Source of the DNA: an uncultured Actinomycetes bacterium
GTDB lineage: Bacteria > Actinomycetota > Actinomycetes > Nanopelagicales > Nanopelagicaceae
NCBI GenBank assembly: GCA_903921405.1
Contig: CAIXPV010000001.1
Span: 1-9,558 of the forward strand
Length of the DNA stretch: 9,558 nt
Direction of reading: 5' to 3'
How positions within the stretch are numbered: the stretch's first letter is position 1; every line of letters starts with the position of its first letter. The notes beneath the pieces are model-generated. The model did not search any database. It had not been told where the DNA came from and was given only the letters and a program-made list of their open reading frames with translations. The translations under genes and the position numbers were made by a program. Shown one piece after another: positions 1-5,210 of the stretch.

Positions 1-78
1 CTTCGTATAACCCTTTGGACACACTGGCTTGAGAGCAGTTACCTTTTTGGTCAACTTACTTTTAACGCAGGTAATGGT
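1..78 (-). other. C-terminal paired-cysteine tag, copy 1
   Basis: These bases encode residues 467-492 of the YHYH protein: TITCVK, then KKVTALKPVCPKGYTK. The two cysteines have 15 residues between them. The same tag, with the same cysteine spacing, ends the neighbouring small secreted protein at 1617-1694, and by eye about three-quarters of the bases agree. The tag is basic and contains Gly-Tyr and Lys-Lys near its end. It may form a small disulfide-closed domain or a surface-retention signal; that role is inference. Confidence 0.7.
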
Positions 79-1476
79 GATCAACTTCTTTGCTGCGGCG
101 GCCTTATCGGCTGCGGCTTTATCGGCTGCGGCTTTATCGGCTGCGGCTTTTGCAGCAGCAATTATTTGCTCTGCTTGAGCTTTAGCATCTGAAATTAATT
201 TCTCTGCTGCAGCTTTTGTTTCGGCTTCTTGTTTGGCTTTTAACTCTGCTTCAGCTTTTGCTTCGGCTTCTTGTTTGGCTTTTAACTCCACCGCAGCTTG
301 TGCGTCAGCAATAATTTTTTCGGCAGCTACTTTTGCATCAGCGATTAGCTTTTCTGCTGCAGCTTTTGTTTCGGCCTCTTGTTTGGCTTTTAACTCTGCA
401 GCGGCTTTTGTTTCGGCTTCCTGAAGAGCTTTAAGTTCAGCGGCGGCTTTATCAGCTGCAGCTTTTGCATCAGCAGCTGCTTTATCAGCAGCGGCTTTAG
501 TTGCAGCAGCTTGTACTGGGTCCACGGTAGGCAGGCCAGGTTGCGCCATCCCCGTTCCACCTGGTGTTGGCCCCATGCCAGGCATTGATCCCGGTGCACC
601 ACCTGGGCCTCCTGGCATACCACCATTGGCTGGTGCGCCAGGTGCTTTAGTAATGAGTGCTGCATTAGGCGTTCCTGTATAGCAGTTAATAGTTGAACGA
701 TTACTTTTTTCTTCGGTTAGAACATAGTGATACAAACCAGCTGGGAATTCAGGAGTTGGACTAGTAATTCCATTGCAATCATCTAATTGTGTTGATGAAA
801 TAATTTTTCCATTGATATCTCTGTTTCCATAAATAGGAAAACCATCGAAGGCGACTCCTAGTATGTGTGATGGTCCACCGACAGTATCAATGACGGAAGT
901 AACACATGGTGGCATACCGTGATAGTGATACATGCCGCCCATACCCGGGTGGCCATTGCAAACGTCGAGAAAGCCCCACTGCACGCCGTTTGAATCAGTC
1001 AAGTAAACATTGCCTGCAACAGCAACAGATTTTCCATCACCTTCGTATGGGTTATAGAGCACTGCACCATTTACTAATATTCCAATTACCCCTAAAGAAG
1101 TAGTCGTTGGAGCGGCCGCTTTTACAGGATTCAGTGTTATTGCATAACTTATCTTCTGCGCAGAAACAAGATTGCTTGAAAAATCTAACGTGACATCACT
1201 TGGACTTAGTGGGACAACAACTCCAGCATTTGGTTTTGCATATTTTTCAGCTTTCCAGCTTGGCAAGCCATCAGAGACAATCGTCATATCGCTTCCTGAA
1301 TAAGTGATAGATACATTCTTAAACCAGGCAGCGTGCGACATTGCTGACTGCATTGTTGTGTCAGCGAAAGCCACCTGTGCAGTGATCGCTAATAAACCCA
1401 AACCAATAGGCAGCAAAAGGATTGCAAGGTGCTTCTTGGCTCCTGCAAACACGCCAAAACTAGACACTGTAGCCAC
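1..1476 (-). CDS. Secreted YHYH-domain protein with alanine-rich stalk and paired-Cys C-terminal tag (3' end cut by window)
   Basis: I read this frame by hand; it is open from position 1476 to the window edge (492 codons). By comparison with the neighbour at 1614-2069 only about one Lys codon and the stop are missing. Residues 1-38 are a signal peptide (KKH, a Leu/Ile/Gly core, then AFA before Asp39). Residues about 130-268 match the YHYH-protein family of unknown function: CNGH at 173-176, YHYHG at 183-187, GFPIYG at 212-217, LDDCNG at 231-236, TPEFPAG at 241-247 and a second YHY at 249-251. A Gly/Pro/Met linker (278-320) leads into an Ala/Lys/Glu-rich, probably coiled-coil helix (322-464). 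The tail (467-492) has Cys470 and Cys486. It probably acts outside the membrane, with the helix as a stalk. No enzyme function can be assigned; metal binding by the His/Met/Cys cluster is speculation. The start is uncertain (GTG at 1476 or ATG at 1482). Confidence 0.85.
   Translation of the reverse strand, partial: MATVSSFGVFAGAKKHLAILLLPIGLGLLAITAQVAFADTTMQSAMSHAAWFKNVSITYSGSDMTIVSDGLPSWKAEKYAKPNAGVVVPLSPSDVTLDFSSNLVSAQKISYAITLNPVKAAAPTTTSLGVIGILVNGAVLYNPYEGDGKSVAVAGNVYLTDSNGVQWGFLDVCNGHPGMGGMYHYHGMPPCVTSVIDTVGGPSHILGVAFDGFPIYGNRDINGKIISSTQLDDCNGITSPTPEFPAGLYHYVLTEEKSNRSTINCYTGTPNAALITKAPGAPANGGMPGGPGGAPGSMPGMGPTPGGTGMAQPGLPTVDPVQAAATKAAADKAAADAKAAADKAAAELKALQEAETKAAAELKAKQEAETKAAAEKLIADAKVAAEKIIADAQAAVELKAKQEAEAKAEAELKAKQEAETKAAAEKLISDAKAQAEQIIAAAKAAADKAAADKAAADKAAAAKKLITITCVKSKLTKKVTALKPVCPKGYTK
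106..150 (-). repeat. Three exact tandem copies of a 15-bp coding repeat
   Basis: Three identical 15-bp units (plus strand atcggctgcggcttt) start at 106, 121 and 136. Each encodes Lys-Ala-Ala-Ala-Asp on the minus strand, near the end of the alanine-rich helix of the YHYH protein. Imperfect versions continue at 91-105 and further upstream in the gene (430-495). Identical codons in adjacent units point to recent slippage, so the helix length may vary between strains. Confidence 0.9.
148..396 (-). repeat. Imperfect 33-residue repeat with 150-bp period in the stalk
   Basis: Residues 361-393 (bases 298-396) and 411-443 (bases 148-246) of the YHYH protein are two copies of one unit. Both begin ELKAKQEAETKAAAEKLI and they differ at few positions. 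The DNA copies are offset by exactly 150 bp, and the stretch around 357-396 is almost base-for-base the same as 207-246. This is an internal duplication that lengthened the helical stalk. The segment between the copies (397-410) starts the same ELKAKQEAE pattern again. Confidence 0.85.
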
Positions 1477-1484
1477 GTCCATCT

Positions 1485-1488
1485 CTCC
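1485..1488 (-). promoter_or_regulatory. Shine-Dalgarno GGAG that favours a GTG start for the YHYH gene
   Basis: The minus strand reads GGAG at 1488-1485. It lies only 2 nt from the ATG at 1482-1480 but 8 nt from the in-frame GTG at 1476-1474, which is the normal spacing. The two starts differ by two residues and both leave the signal peptide intact, so the choice does not change the mature protein. Confidence 0.55.
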
Positions 1489-1511
1489 GTTGGTTGGGCT
1501 CTACTTGCAGA

Positions 1512-1517
1512 ATTGTA
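1512..1517 (-). promoter_or_regulatory. Possible -10 element upstream of the YHYH gene
   Basis: In the 131-bp gap between the small-protein stop and the YHYH gene, the minus strand reads TACAAT at 1517-1512. This would start transcription about 25-30 nt before the start codon. I see no convincing -35 hexamer (TTGATG lies about 20 nt upstream) and no clear terminator after the preceding gene. Read-through from the bdhA operon is therefore equally possible. Confidence 0.3.
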
Positions 1518-1613
1518 GGGGCAAGCCAACCCGGAGTCATCAAAAATGTAGAAAGACTTGAAAGGACATTTAGTATCTCTAGGCATTCCTTACAAACACG
1601 GGGAATTGTTGAG

Positions 1614-2069
1614 TCACTTCTTCGTATAACCCTTAGGGCAAACTGGCTTAAGGGCGGTTACTTTTTTGACAGTCTTACCCTTAACACATGTAATAGTCTT
1701 ATGAGTTGCTGCCTGTTTCTCTAACAAGTAAATAGTATTTTGGAATTCGCCAAACTCTTCTTCTGCATAACTCTTAACCGCTTCCAGATCAGATGTTTCA
1801 CTGGCAAGGTTTGTTGTAAGAAATGCACGAACTCCATTGAAATCGGCAAGTACAAACTTAAAAGAGCCAAGCATGCTGGCATCATTTGCAACCTTGACCT
1901 TGATAACCATCAAGCGTGCGTATTGAATATCATATAAACGGTCATATTGAGCGTGAATCGCTGCAACTTGTTCTGCTCTTGTTGGAATAACCTCATCGGC
2001 TTTTGCCGCTCCAGTGCATATGAATATTATTGAGCTAATTAAAAGCAGCGCCGTAATTCGAGATTTCAT
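1614..2069 (-). CDS. Small secreted helical protein with paired-Cys C-terminal tag
   Basis: The product is 151 residues. I chose the ATG at 2069 because it begins a clear signal peptide (MKSR, then a Leu/Ile/Phe core to about residue 19, ending AKA24 before Asp25). It also overlaps the bdhA stop as ATGA; the longer frame upstream has no signal peptide and lies inside bdhA. The mature part (25-124) is predicted mostly helical, with many Ala, Glu, Tyr and Leu and no cysteine. The tail (126-151) carries Cys128 and Cys144 in the tag CVKGK..KKVT..CPKGYTKK that also ends the neighbouring YHYH protein. No good Shine-Dalgarno precedes the ATG, so translation probably depends on termination of bdhA. 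I recognise no family. A secreted protein coupled to a cytosolic dehydrogenase is odd; a binding, chaperone or surface role linked to the substrate is possible but unproven. Confidence 0.85.
   Translation of the reverse strand: MKSRITALLLISSIIFICTGAAKADEVIPTRAEQVAAIHAQYDRLYDIQYARLMVIKVKVANDASMLGSFKFVLADFNGVRAFLTTNLASETSDLEAVKSYAEEEFGEFQNTIYLLEKQAATHKTITCVKGKTVKKVTALKPVCPKGYTKK
1617..1694 (-). other. C-terminal paired-cysteine tag, copy 2
   Basis: These bases encode residues 126-151 of the small secreted protein: ITCVKGK, then KKVTALKPVCPKGYTKK and the stop. Cys128 and Cys144 are separated by 15 residues, exactly as in the YHYH protein. The sequences upstream of the tag in the two proteins are unrelated, so the tag behaves as a module joined to different secreted proteins. 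Confidence 0.8.
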
Positions 2070-2866
2070 TGAGCAGTCCAACCGCCGTCTACAGGAATGG
2101 AAACACCAGTGATGTTGTGTGCAGCTGGCGAACATAGAAATACTGCGACCGCTCCGATTTCTGCCGGAGTAGACATTCGCCGTGAGGGTTGTTTCTCAGA
2201 TAAAAGATCCGCAATACCTGCAGCACGATCTCCATTAAATAAATCAACCCGTGCTTGAATCTGTGGCTCGATTAATGCGGTTTCAACCCAGCCAGGGCAG
2301 ATTGCATTTACGGTAATTCCTCCAGATTCACGGCTGCCGCTGGCGGCGTAATCAAGTGCTGCAGTTTTAGTTAAGCCGATGACTCCGTGCTTTGCCGATA
2401 TATATGGTGACTTCGCAACCGATGCGACTAAACCATGCACTGAAGCTGTATTAATGACTCGACCATATCCACGCGCGGCCATCTGGGGCAGTAGCAATCT
2501 CATAGTGTCAAAATACGACGTCAGATTGATTGCAATGATGTCGTTCCATTTTTCACGTGGCATATCTGCAATTGGTGCTGTGAATTGAATTCCAGCGTTA
2601 TTGCACAAGATATCTACTGGGCCATGTGCCAAGATAGTTGCGACGAGCGCCTCTGTTGCAGTTACATCGCGTAGATCACTCACATGCGATTCGACTCTGC
2701 CCGCACCAGCGGCTTTGACTGCCGCTTCAGCCTTTGCAACTGTTTCGGCATCGGCTAAACCATGCAAGACAATATCAGCGCCTTCTGCCGCAAGAGCGGT
2801 AGCGATTCCAAGGCCAATGCCCTGAAATGAACCGGTAATAAATGCGCGCTTTCCTTTTAGACTCAT
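2066..2866 (-). CDS. bdhA: D-3-hydroxybutyrate dehydrogenase (short-chain dehydrogenase/reductase)
   Basis: This cytosolic enzyme oxidises D-3-hydroxybutyrate to acetoacetate with NAD+ (EC 1.1.1.30). The 266-residue product has the SDR cofactor loop TGSFQGIG (11-18), NNAG (89-92), Asn114 and the catalytic Ser142, Tyr155 and Lys159. Residues I recall as substrate-binding in the Pseudomonas fragi enzyme are present at Gln94, His144 and Lys152. Trp193, Gln202 and Trp263 match its Trp187, Gln196 and Trp257 after a shift of six. The shift is explained by extra residues around 177-182 (SGSRES), since the family is usually about 260 long. The ATG has GGAG 7 nt upstream, and it overlaps the hydrolase stop as ATGA; its own stop overlaps the next gene the same way. 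The specific assignment over a generic SDR is strong because of the Gln/His/Lys/Trp set and the acetoacetyl-CoA synthetase nearby. Confidence 0.93.
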   Translation of the reverse strand: MSLKGKRAFITGSFQGIGLGIATALAAEGADIVLHGLADAETVAKAEAAVKAAGAGRVESHVSDLRDVTATEALVATILAHGPVDILCNNAGIQFTAPIADMPREKWNDIIAINLTSYFDTMRLLLPQMAARGYGRVINTASVHGLVASVAKSPYISAKHGVIGLTKTAALDYAASGSRESGGITVNAICPGWVETALIEPQIQARVDLFNGDRAAGIADLLSEKQPSRRMSTPAEIGAVAVFLCSPAAHNITGVSIPVDGGWTAQ

Positions 2867-3747
2867 GTGCGATCTCCATAGATTATCTGTGCAACCCGTT
2901 CTGCTCCACCGGCCTCGGTGAACATGTCATAGTGATTGCAATCTGATAAGAATTCTAGCTTCAGTTGTGGGTACATCGGTAGAACTAAATCTAGAACTGC
3001 CATTGGGTACAGACCATTTTCTTCATTTTGCAAACCGCGTTCGGCCTTAATAAATAAAGACTGCTTAGTTAATCCTTTCAGTGAGCGCGTGATTAAGTCA
3101 TCACCAAATAAATCTCGAGAATCCTCTTCAACGGCCTGCGGATTAGTCGATGGCTTCATGTGTGGTGCTTCTCCACGTAAGTCGTAATCAACGTATTCAT
3201 CCATAACCGCCGACCAGCCTTTCGCAAAAGCTGGTTGTGGTTTCCAATATTCGCGATATGCCTCTTTGCTGTCAAACTCCATTCCAAGCCGAGCAAGTGC
3301 AGGTCCTAGAACGAAGGGCATAATCTGTTCAACAGTCATTCCAGGTGGCATCGGCAGTGGCACTCCTCCATCTGCAAACACAACATTGCCAACTAAATCT
3401 GGATATAAACCGACAAGTGCTGCAGTTACAAAACCGCCCATTGAATGTCCAATGACATCTGGCTTTTCCCATCCAAAGTGCTTAATCACGGCGGCCATGT
3501 CATTGGCGTGCGTTGCCATTCCAAATGGCCCAGGCAGATTATTTGAATCACCACGTCCACGAAGATCAACTGCAAATGGTGCTTTACCGCGAGCTATTAA
3601 CGCATCTGCGAAAACTTGGAAGGCACGGTTTGATGAAGTAACTCCATGGATTAAAAGGACCGGGGTTCCCGTGCCATCACCGTATTGGAAAACAGAGAGT
3701 GAGCCGCCTGAAACCGGCACCAGGGTTTTGAGTGTTGGAAGTGACAT
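2863..3747 (-). CDS. Cytosolic alpha/beta hydrolase, putative esterase feeding bdhA
   Basis: This 294-residue alpha/beta-fold hydrolase has the oxyanion-hole strand LLIHG (31-35), DLRGRGDS (61-68), the nucleophile elbow GHSMGGF (Ser102) and a C-terminal catalytic histidine in CNHYDMF (His272). I could not assign the acid residue with confidence. There is no signal peptide, so it acts in the cytosol. It is the first gene of the operon and overlaps bdhA by ATGA. A likely job is cleavage of an ester that releases 3-hydroxybutyrate, such as a short oligomer or hydroxybutyrate ester, after import. It lacks the extracellular depolymerase layout, and the true substrate is unknown. The start is uncertain: the ATG at 3747 has no well-spaced ribosome site (AGGGG is 13 nt away, inside a hairpin). 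The in-frame TTG at 3783 sits directly on an AAGGAG and would add 12 unconserved-looking residues. Confidence 0.88.
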   Translation of the reverse strand: MSLPTLKTLVPVSGGSLSVFQYGDGTGTPVLLIHGVTSSNRAFQVFADALIARGKAPFAVDLRGRGDSNNLPGPFGMATHANDMAAVIKHFGWEKPDVIGHSMGGFVTAALVGLYPDLVGNVVFADGGVPLPMPPGMTVEQIMPFVLGPALARLGMEFDSKEAYREYWKPQPAFAKGWSAVMDEYVDYDLRGEAPHMKPSTNPQAVEEDSRDLFGDDLITRSLKGLTKQSLFIKAERGLQNEENGLYPMAVLDLVLPMYPQLKLEFLSDCNHYDMFTEAGGAERVAQIIYGDRT

Positions 3748-3764
3748 GGGGCCAAGTCTGCCCC
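3748..3764 (-). promoter_or_regulatory. GC-only hairpin abutting the hydrolase start codon
   Basis: On the minus-strand RNA, GGGGC (3764-3760) can pair with GCCCC (3752-3748) around a 7-nt loop, ending one base before the ATG at 3747. The only nearby Shine-Dalgarno-like run (AGGGG) lies in the 5' arm, so the hairpin could hide it. A second AGGGGC lies 10 nt further upstream. Whether this regulates translation or only shows that the start is misassigned cannot be told from sequence alone. Confidence 0.35.
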
Positions 3765-3814
3765 TGCAAGCCCCTGAAACCAACTCCTTTTACAAAGTTA
3801 AACTGGAAGTTTCC

Positions 3815-3830
3815 TGTGTTTACTTTCACA
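3815..3830. promoter_or_regulatory. CRP/GlxR-like operator in the divergent control region
   Basis: The 16-bp element TGTGTTTACTTTCACA matches the inverted repeat bound by cAMP-receptor-type regulators (TGTGA, six bases, TCACA) at 9 of 10 half-site positions; only the fifth base differs. It lies between the two divergent operons and its right arm overlaps the proposed -35 of the plus-strand promoter. Occupancy would therefore affect transporter transcription, perhaps both directions. A carbon-catabolite regulator fits a locus for an alternative carbon source. No regulator gene is in the window. Confidence 0.45.
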
Positions 3831-3854
3831 AGCGCTACCAAAACGTTATATAAA
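3825..3854 (+). promoter_or_regulatory. Putative promoter of the transporter-aacS operon
   Basis: TTCACA (3825-3830) is a plausible -35. It is followed by overlapping -10 candidates TATATA (3847-3852, 16-nt spacer) and TATAAA (3849-3854, 18-nt spacer). Transcription would begin near 3860, giving an untranslated leader of about 95 nt. The core TTATATAA (3846-3853) is its own reverse complement, so it could also serve as a -10 on the minus strand for the hydrolase-bdhA operon. I see no good -35 on that side. Confidence 0.5.
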
Positions 3855-3898
3855 AGCAATCTTCTTAATTAGCAGTTACACGGGCAAAGCCTTAGATT

Positions 3899-3936
3899 TA
3901 TCCCTAAGAAGCCTATCCCTCGATTGGCTTATCCAT
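3899..3936 (+). repeat. Three spaced TATCC(C/A)T repeats in the leader of the binding-protein gene
   Basis: TATCCCT occurs at 3899-3905 and 3914-3920, with TATCCAT at 3930-3936, spaced 15 and 16 bases apart. AAGCCT also occurs twice, at 3887 and 3909. All lie between the proposed transcription start and the AGGAG at 3943-3947. Regular spacing upstream of a start may mark a regulator site or RNA structure (CTTAG/CTAAG can pair at 3891-3908), but short repeats like this also arise by chance. Confidence 0.35.
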
Positions 3937-3955
3937 TTGATTAGGAGATCTCTAC

Positions 3956-5119
3956 ATGAGCAAACGCTCACTTTCACGTTTGGGAATTGCTGTACTTGCA
4001 GCTGCGGTAATCATGCCAAGCATGGCACCTGCACAGGCAGCAACTGATATTAAAATTGGAGTAATTACTTCAACTTCTGGCCCATTGGGTTCATATGGAC
4101 TTGCATACAACGATGGACTTGCATGGGGCTTGAACTACTACACACGCGGCAAGATGAGCGTTAATGGTCAAAAGCTTGTTGTTACTTCTAAAGATGATGC
4201 TGCTGATCCTGCTTCAGCAACTGCAACATTTAAGGACATGGTCGGAAACGGCACCAAGATTATTGTTGGAACTGCAGGATCTGCAGTTGCACTAACACTT
4301 GGACCTCTAGCTGCACAGAACAAGGTTCTATATATCTCAGGACCTGCCAAGAATGACTTGGTTACATCTGCTGCTAATAAGTATGTATTCCGTTCAGGCA
4401 ACTCATCTACTCAGGACCTAGCTCCACTTGCTGGCGTTAAGCCAATCATTGGCAAGAAAGTTGTTTTGTTCGTAGAAGACAATGCTTTCGGTGATGGAAA
4501 TATCGCAGCCGCCAAGGCTTTGATGGGTCCAAAGGGCGCACTATTTGATGTAATCAAGGTTCCAACATCAACATCAGATTTCACACCTTTTGCAAAGAAG
4601 GCCGCTGATGCCAATGGAACATACATCTTTATTGCATGGTCAAATGCGCTTACAGCTGGTGCAATGTTGACTTCACTTAAGGTGCAGGGCGCATTCAAGA
4701 CTCAGAAGCCAATTACTGGTCTTGCTGGCGCTGCTACATACAACATCTACGGAACTCTTTTTGAGGGAACCGGCGCAATCATGACAAACAGCTACTTCGC
4801 AGGTGCATCTAAGTCAGCTGCATCACAAGATATGGCTGCATGGTTTGCTGCTAACAAGAAGACTCAGGATCTATTCACCTCAACAGGTGCAGATGCTGCA
4901 AAGATGATTGTTGCAGCCCTTACTGGAAATCCATCTCAAAACGTTGACACCATGATCAGCAAGCTAGAAGGCTTGTCATGGCTTGGCGTTAAGGGCCAGA
5001 TGAAGGTCAGTGCCTCTTCACACCTTCTTATCCAGCCAATGTTCCTTGTTGGTCTGACTAAGACTGATTCAGGTTATGTACCTGTATTGCTGAAGACAAT
5101 CTCTGCAGTTGGTGCGTAG
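3956..5119 (+). CDS. Liv/HAAT-type ABC transporter substrate-binding protein
   Basis: The 387-residue extracytoplasmic binding protein has a signal peptide at 1-28 (MSKRSLSR, an Ala/Val core, APAQA before Ala29). A type I periplasmic-binding fold related to LivJ/LivK follows: DIKIGVITSTSGPLG (31-45), KDMVGNGTKIIVGTAGSA (93-110) and KVLYISGP (123-130). Its partners are the ATPases and permeases just downstream. There is no lipobox cysteine, and I see no cysteine anywhere in the protein. That is unusual for a single-membrane cell, where such proteins are normally lipid-anchored. AGGAG lies 8 nt before the ATG. A hairpin after the stop suggests it is made in excess over the membrane parts. The family name suggests branched-chain amino acids, but the neighbours favour 3-hydroxybutyrate, acetoacetate or a related ester; the ligand is inferred, not shown. 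Confidence 0.92.
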   Translation: MSKRSLSRLGIAVLAAAVIMPSMAPAQAATDIKIGVITSTSGPLGSYGLAYNDGLAWGLNYYTRGKMSVNGQKLVVTSKDDAADPASATATFKDMVGNGTKIIVGTAGSAVALTLGPLAAQNKVLYISGPAKNDLVTSAANKYVFRSGNSSTQDLAPLAGVKPIIGKKVVLFVEDNAFGDGNIAAAKALMGPKGALFDVIKVPTSTSDFTPFAKKAADANGTYIFIAWSNALTAGAMLTSLKVQGAFKTQKPITGLAGAATYNIYGTLFEGTGAIMTNSYFAGASKSAASQDMAAWFAANKKTQDLFTSTGADAAKMIVAALTGNPSQNVDTMISKLEGLSWLGVKGQMKVSASSHLLIQPMFLVGLTKTDSGYVPVLLKTISAVGA

Positions 5120-5139
5120 TACATAACATATAAGTAAAT

Positions 5140-5179
5140 GAACCCCAGTGTAGAAATACACTGGGGTTCTTTATATATT
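5140..5179 (+). terminator. Strong hairpin terminator or attenuator after the binding-protein gene
   Basis: GAACCCCAGTGTA (5140-5152) pairs perfectly with TACACTGGGGTTC (5157-5169), a 13-bp stem closed by a GAAA tetraloop of the stable GNRA type. TTTATATATT follows, so the U-tract is short and interrupted. I find no promoter between it and the ATPase gene at 5211. The downstream genes are therefore probably reached by read-through, or the hairpin protects the 3' end of the upstream message. Either would give more binding protein than transporter. Confidence 0.85.
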
Positions 5180-5194
5180 ACGCCTAAAGAATCT

Positions 5195-5202
5195 AGAAGG
5201 AG
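5195..5202 (+). promoter_or_regulatory. Ribosome-binding site that fixes a TTG start
   Basis: AGAAGGAG ends 8 nt before the TTG at 5211. No in-frame ATG occurs until residue 112 of the ATPase, well past Walker A, so TTG is the only start that yields a complete nucleotide-binding domain. The strong site probably compensates for the weak start codon. Confidence 0.85.
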
Positions 5203-5210
5203 TTAAGCAT

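Noticed and set aside
91..495. Possible CRISPR-like or non-coding repeat array
   Set aside because: The repeats are adjacent or overlapping, in multiples of three, have no unique spacers and encode a regular Ala/Lys/Glu helix in frame.
390..665. Minus-strand open frame of 91 residues and the plus-strand frame at 233-424
   Set aside because: Both are out-of-frame shadows of the Ala/Lys-rich and Gly/Pro-rich coding repeats of the YHYH gene, whose own frame has a signal peptide, domain motifs and the C-terminal tag.
1483..1613. Terminator in the gap after the small secreted protein
   Set aside because: The only pairing found by eye (ATTCC/GGAAT, 5 bp with a 12-nt loop) is weak and lacks a U-tract.
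2070..2135. Longer start for the small secreted protein (22 extra residues)
   Set aside because: The extension lies inside bdhA, is Cys/His/Arg-rich, and would bury the signal peptide; the ATG at 2069 gives a normal signal peptide and an ATGA overlap.
3266..3853. Plus-strand open frame of 195 residues antisense to the hydrolase
   Set aside because: Its opposite strand encodes a clear alpha/beta hydrolase with catalytic motifs; the antisense product is rich in Pro, Ser and Thr, resembles no family and has no ribosome site.
3677..3859. Minus-strand 60-residue frame overlapping the hydrolase start, considered as a leader peptide
   Set aside because: It starts at TTG without a ribosome site and runs out of frame into the hydrolase with no sign of selection.
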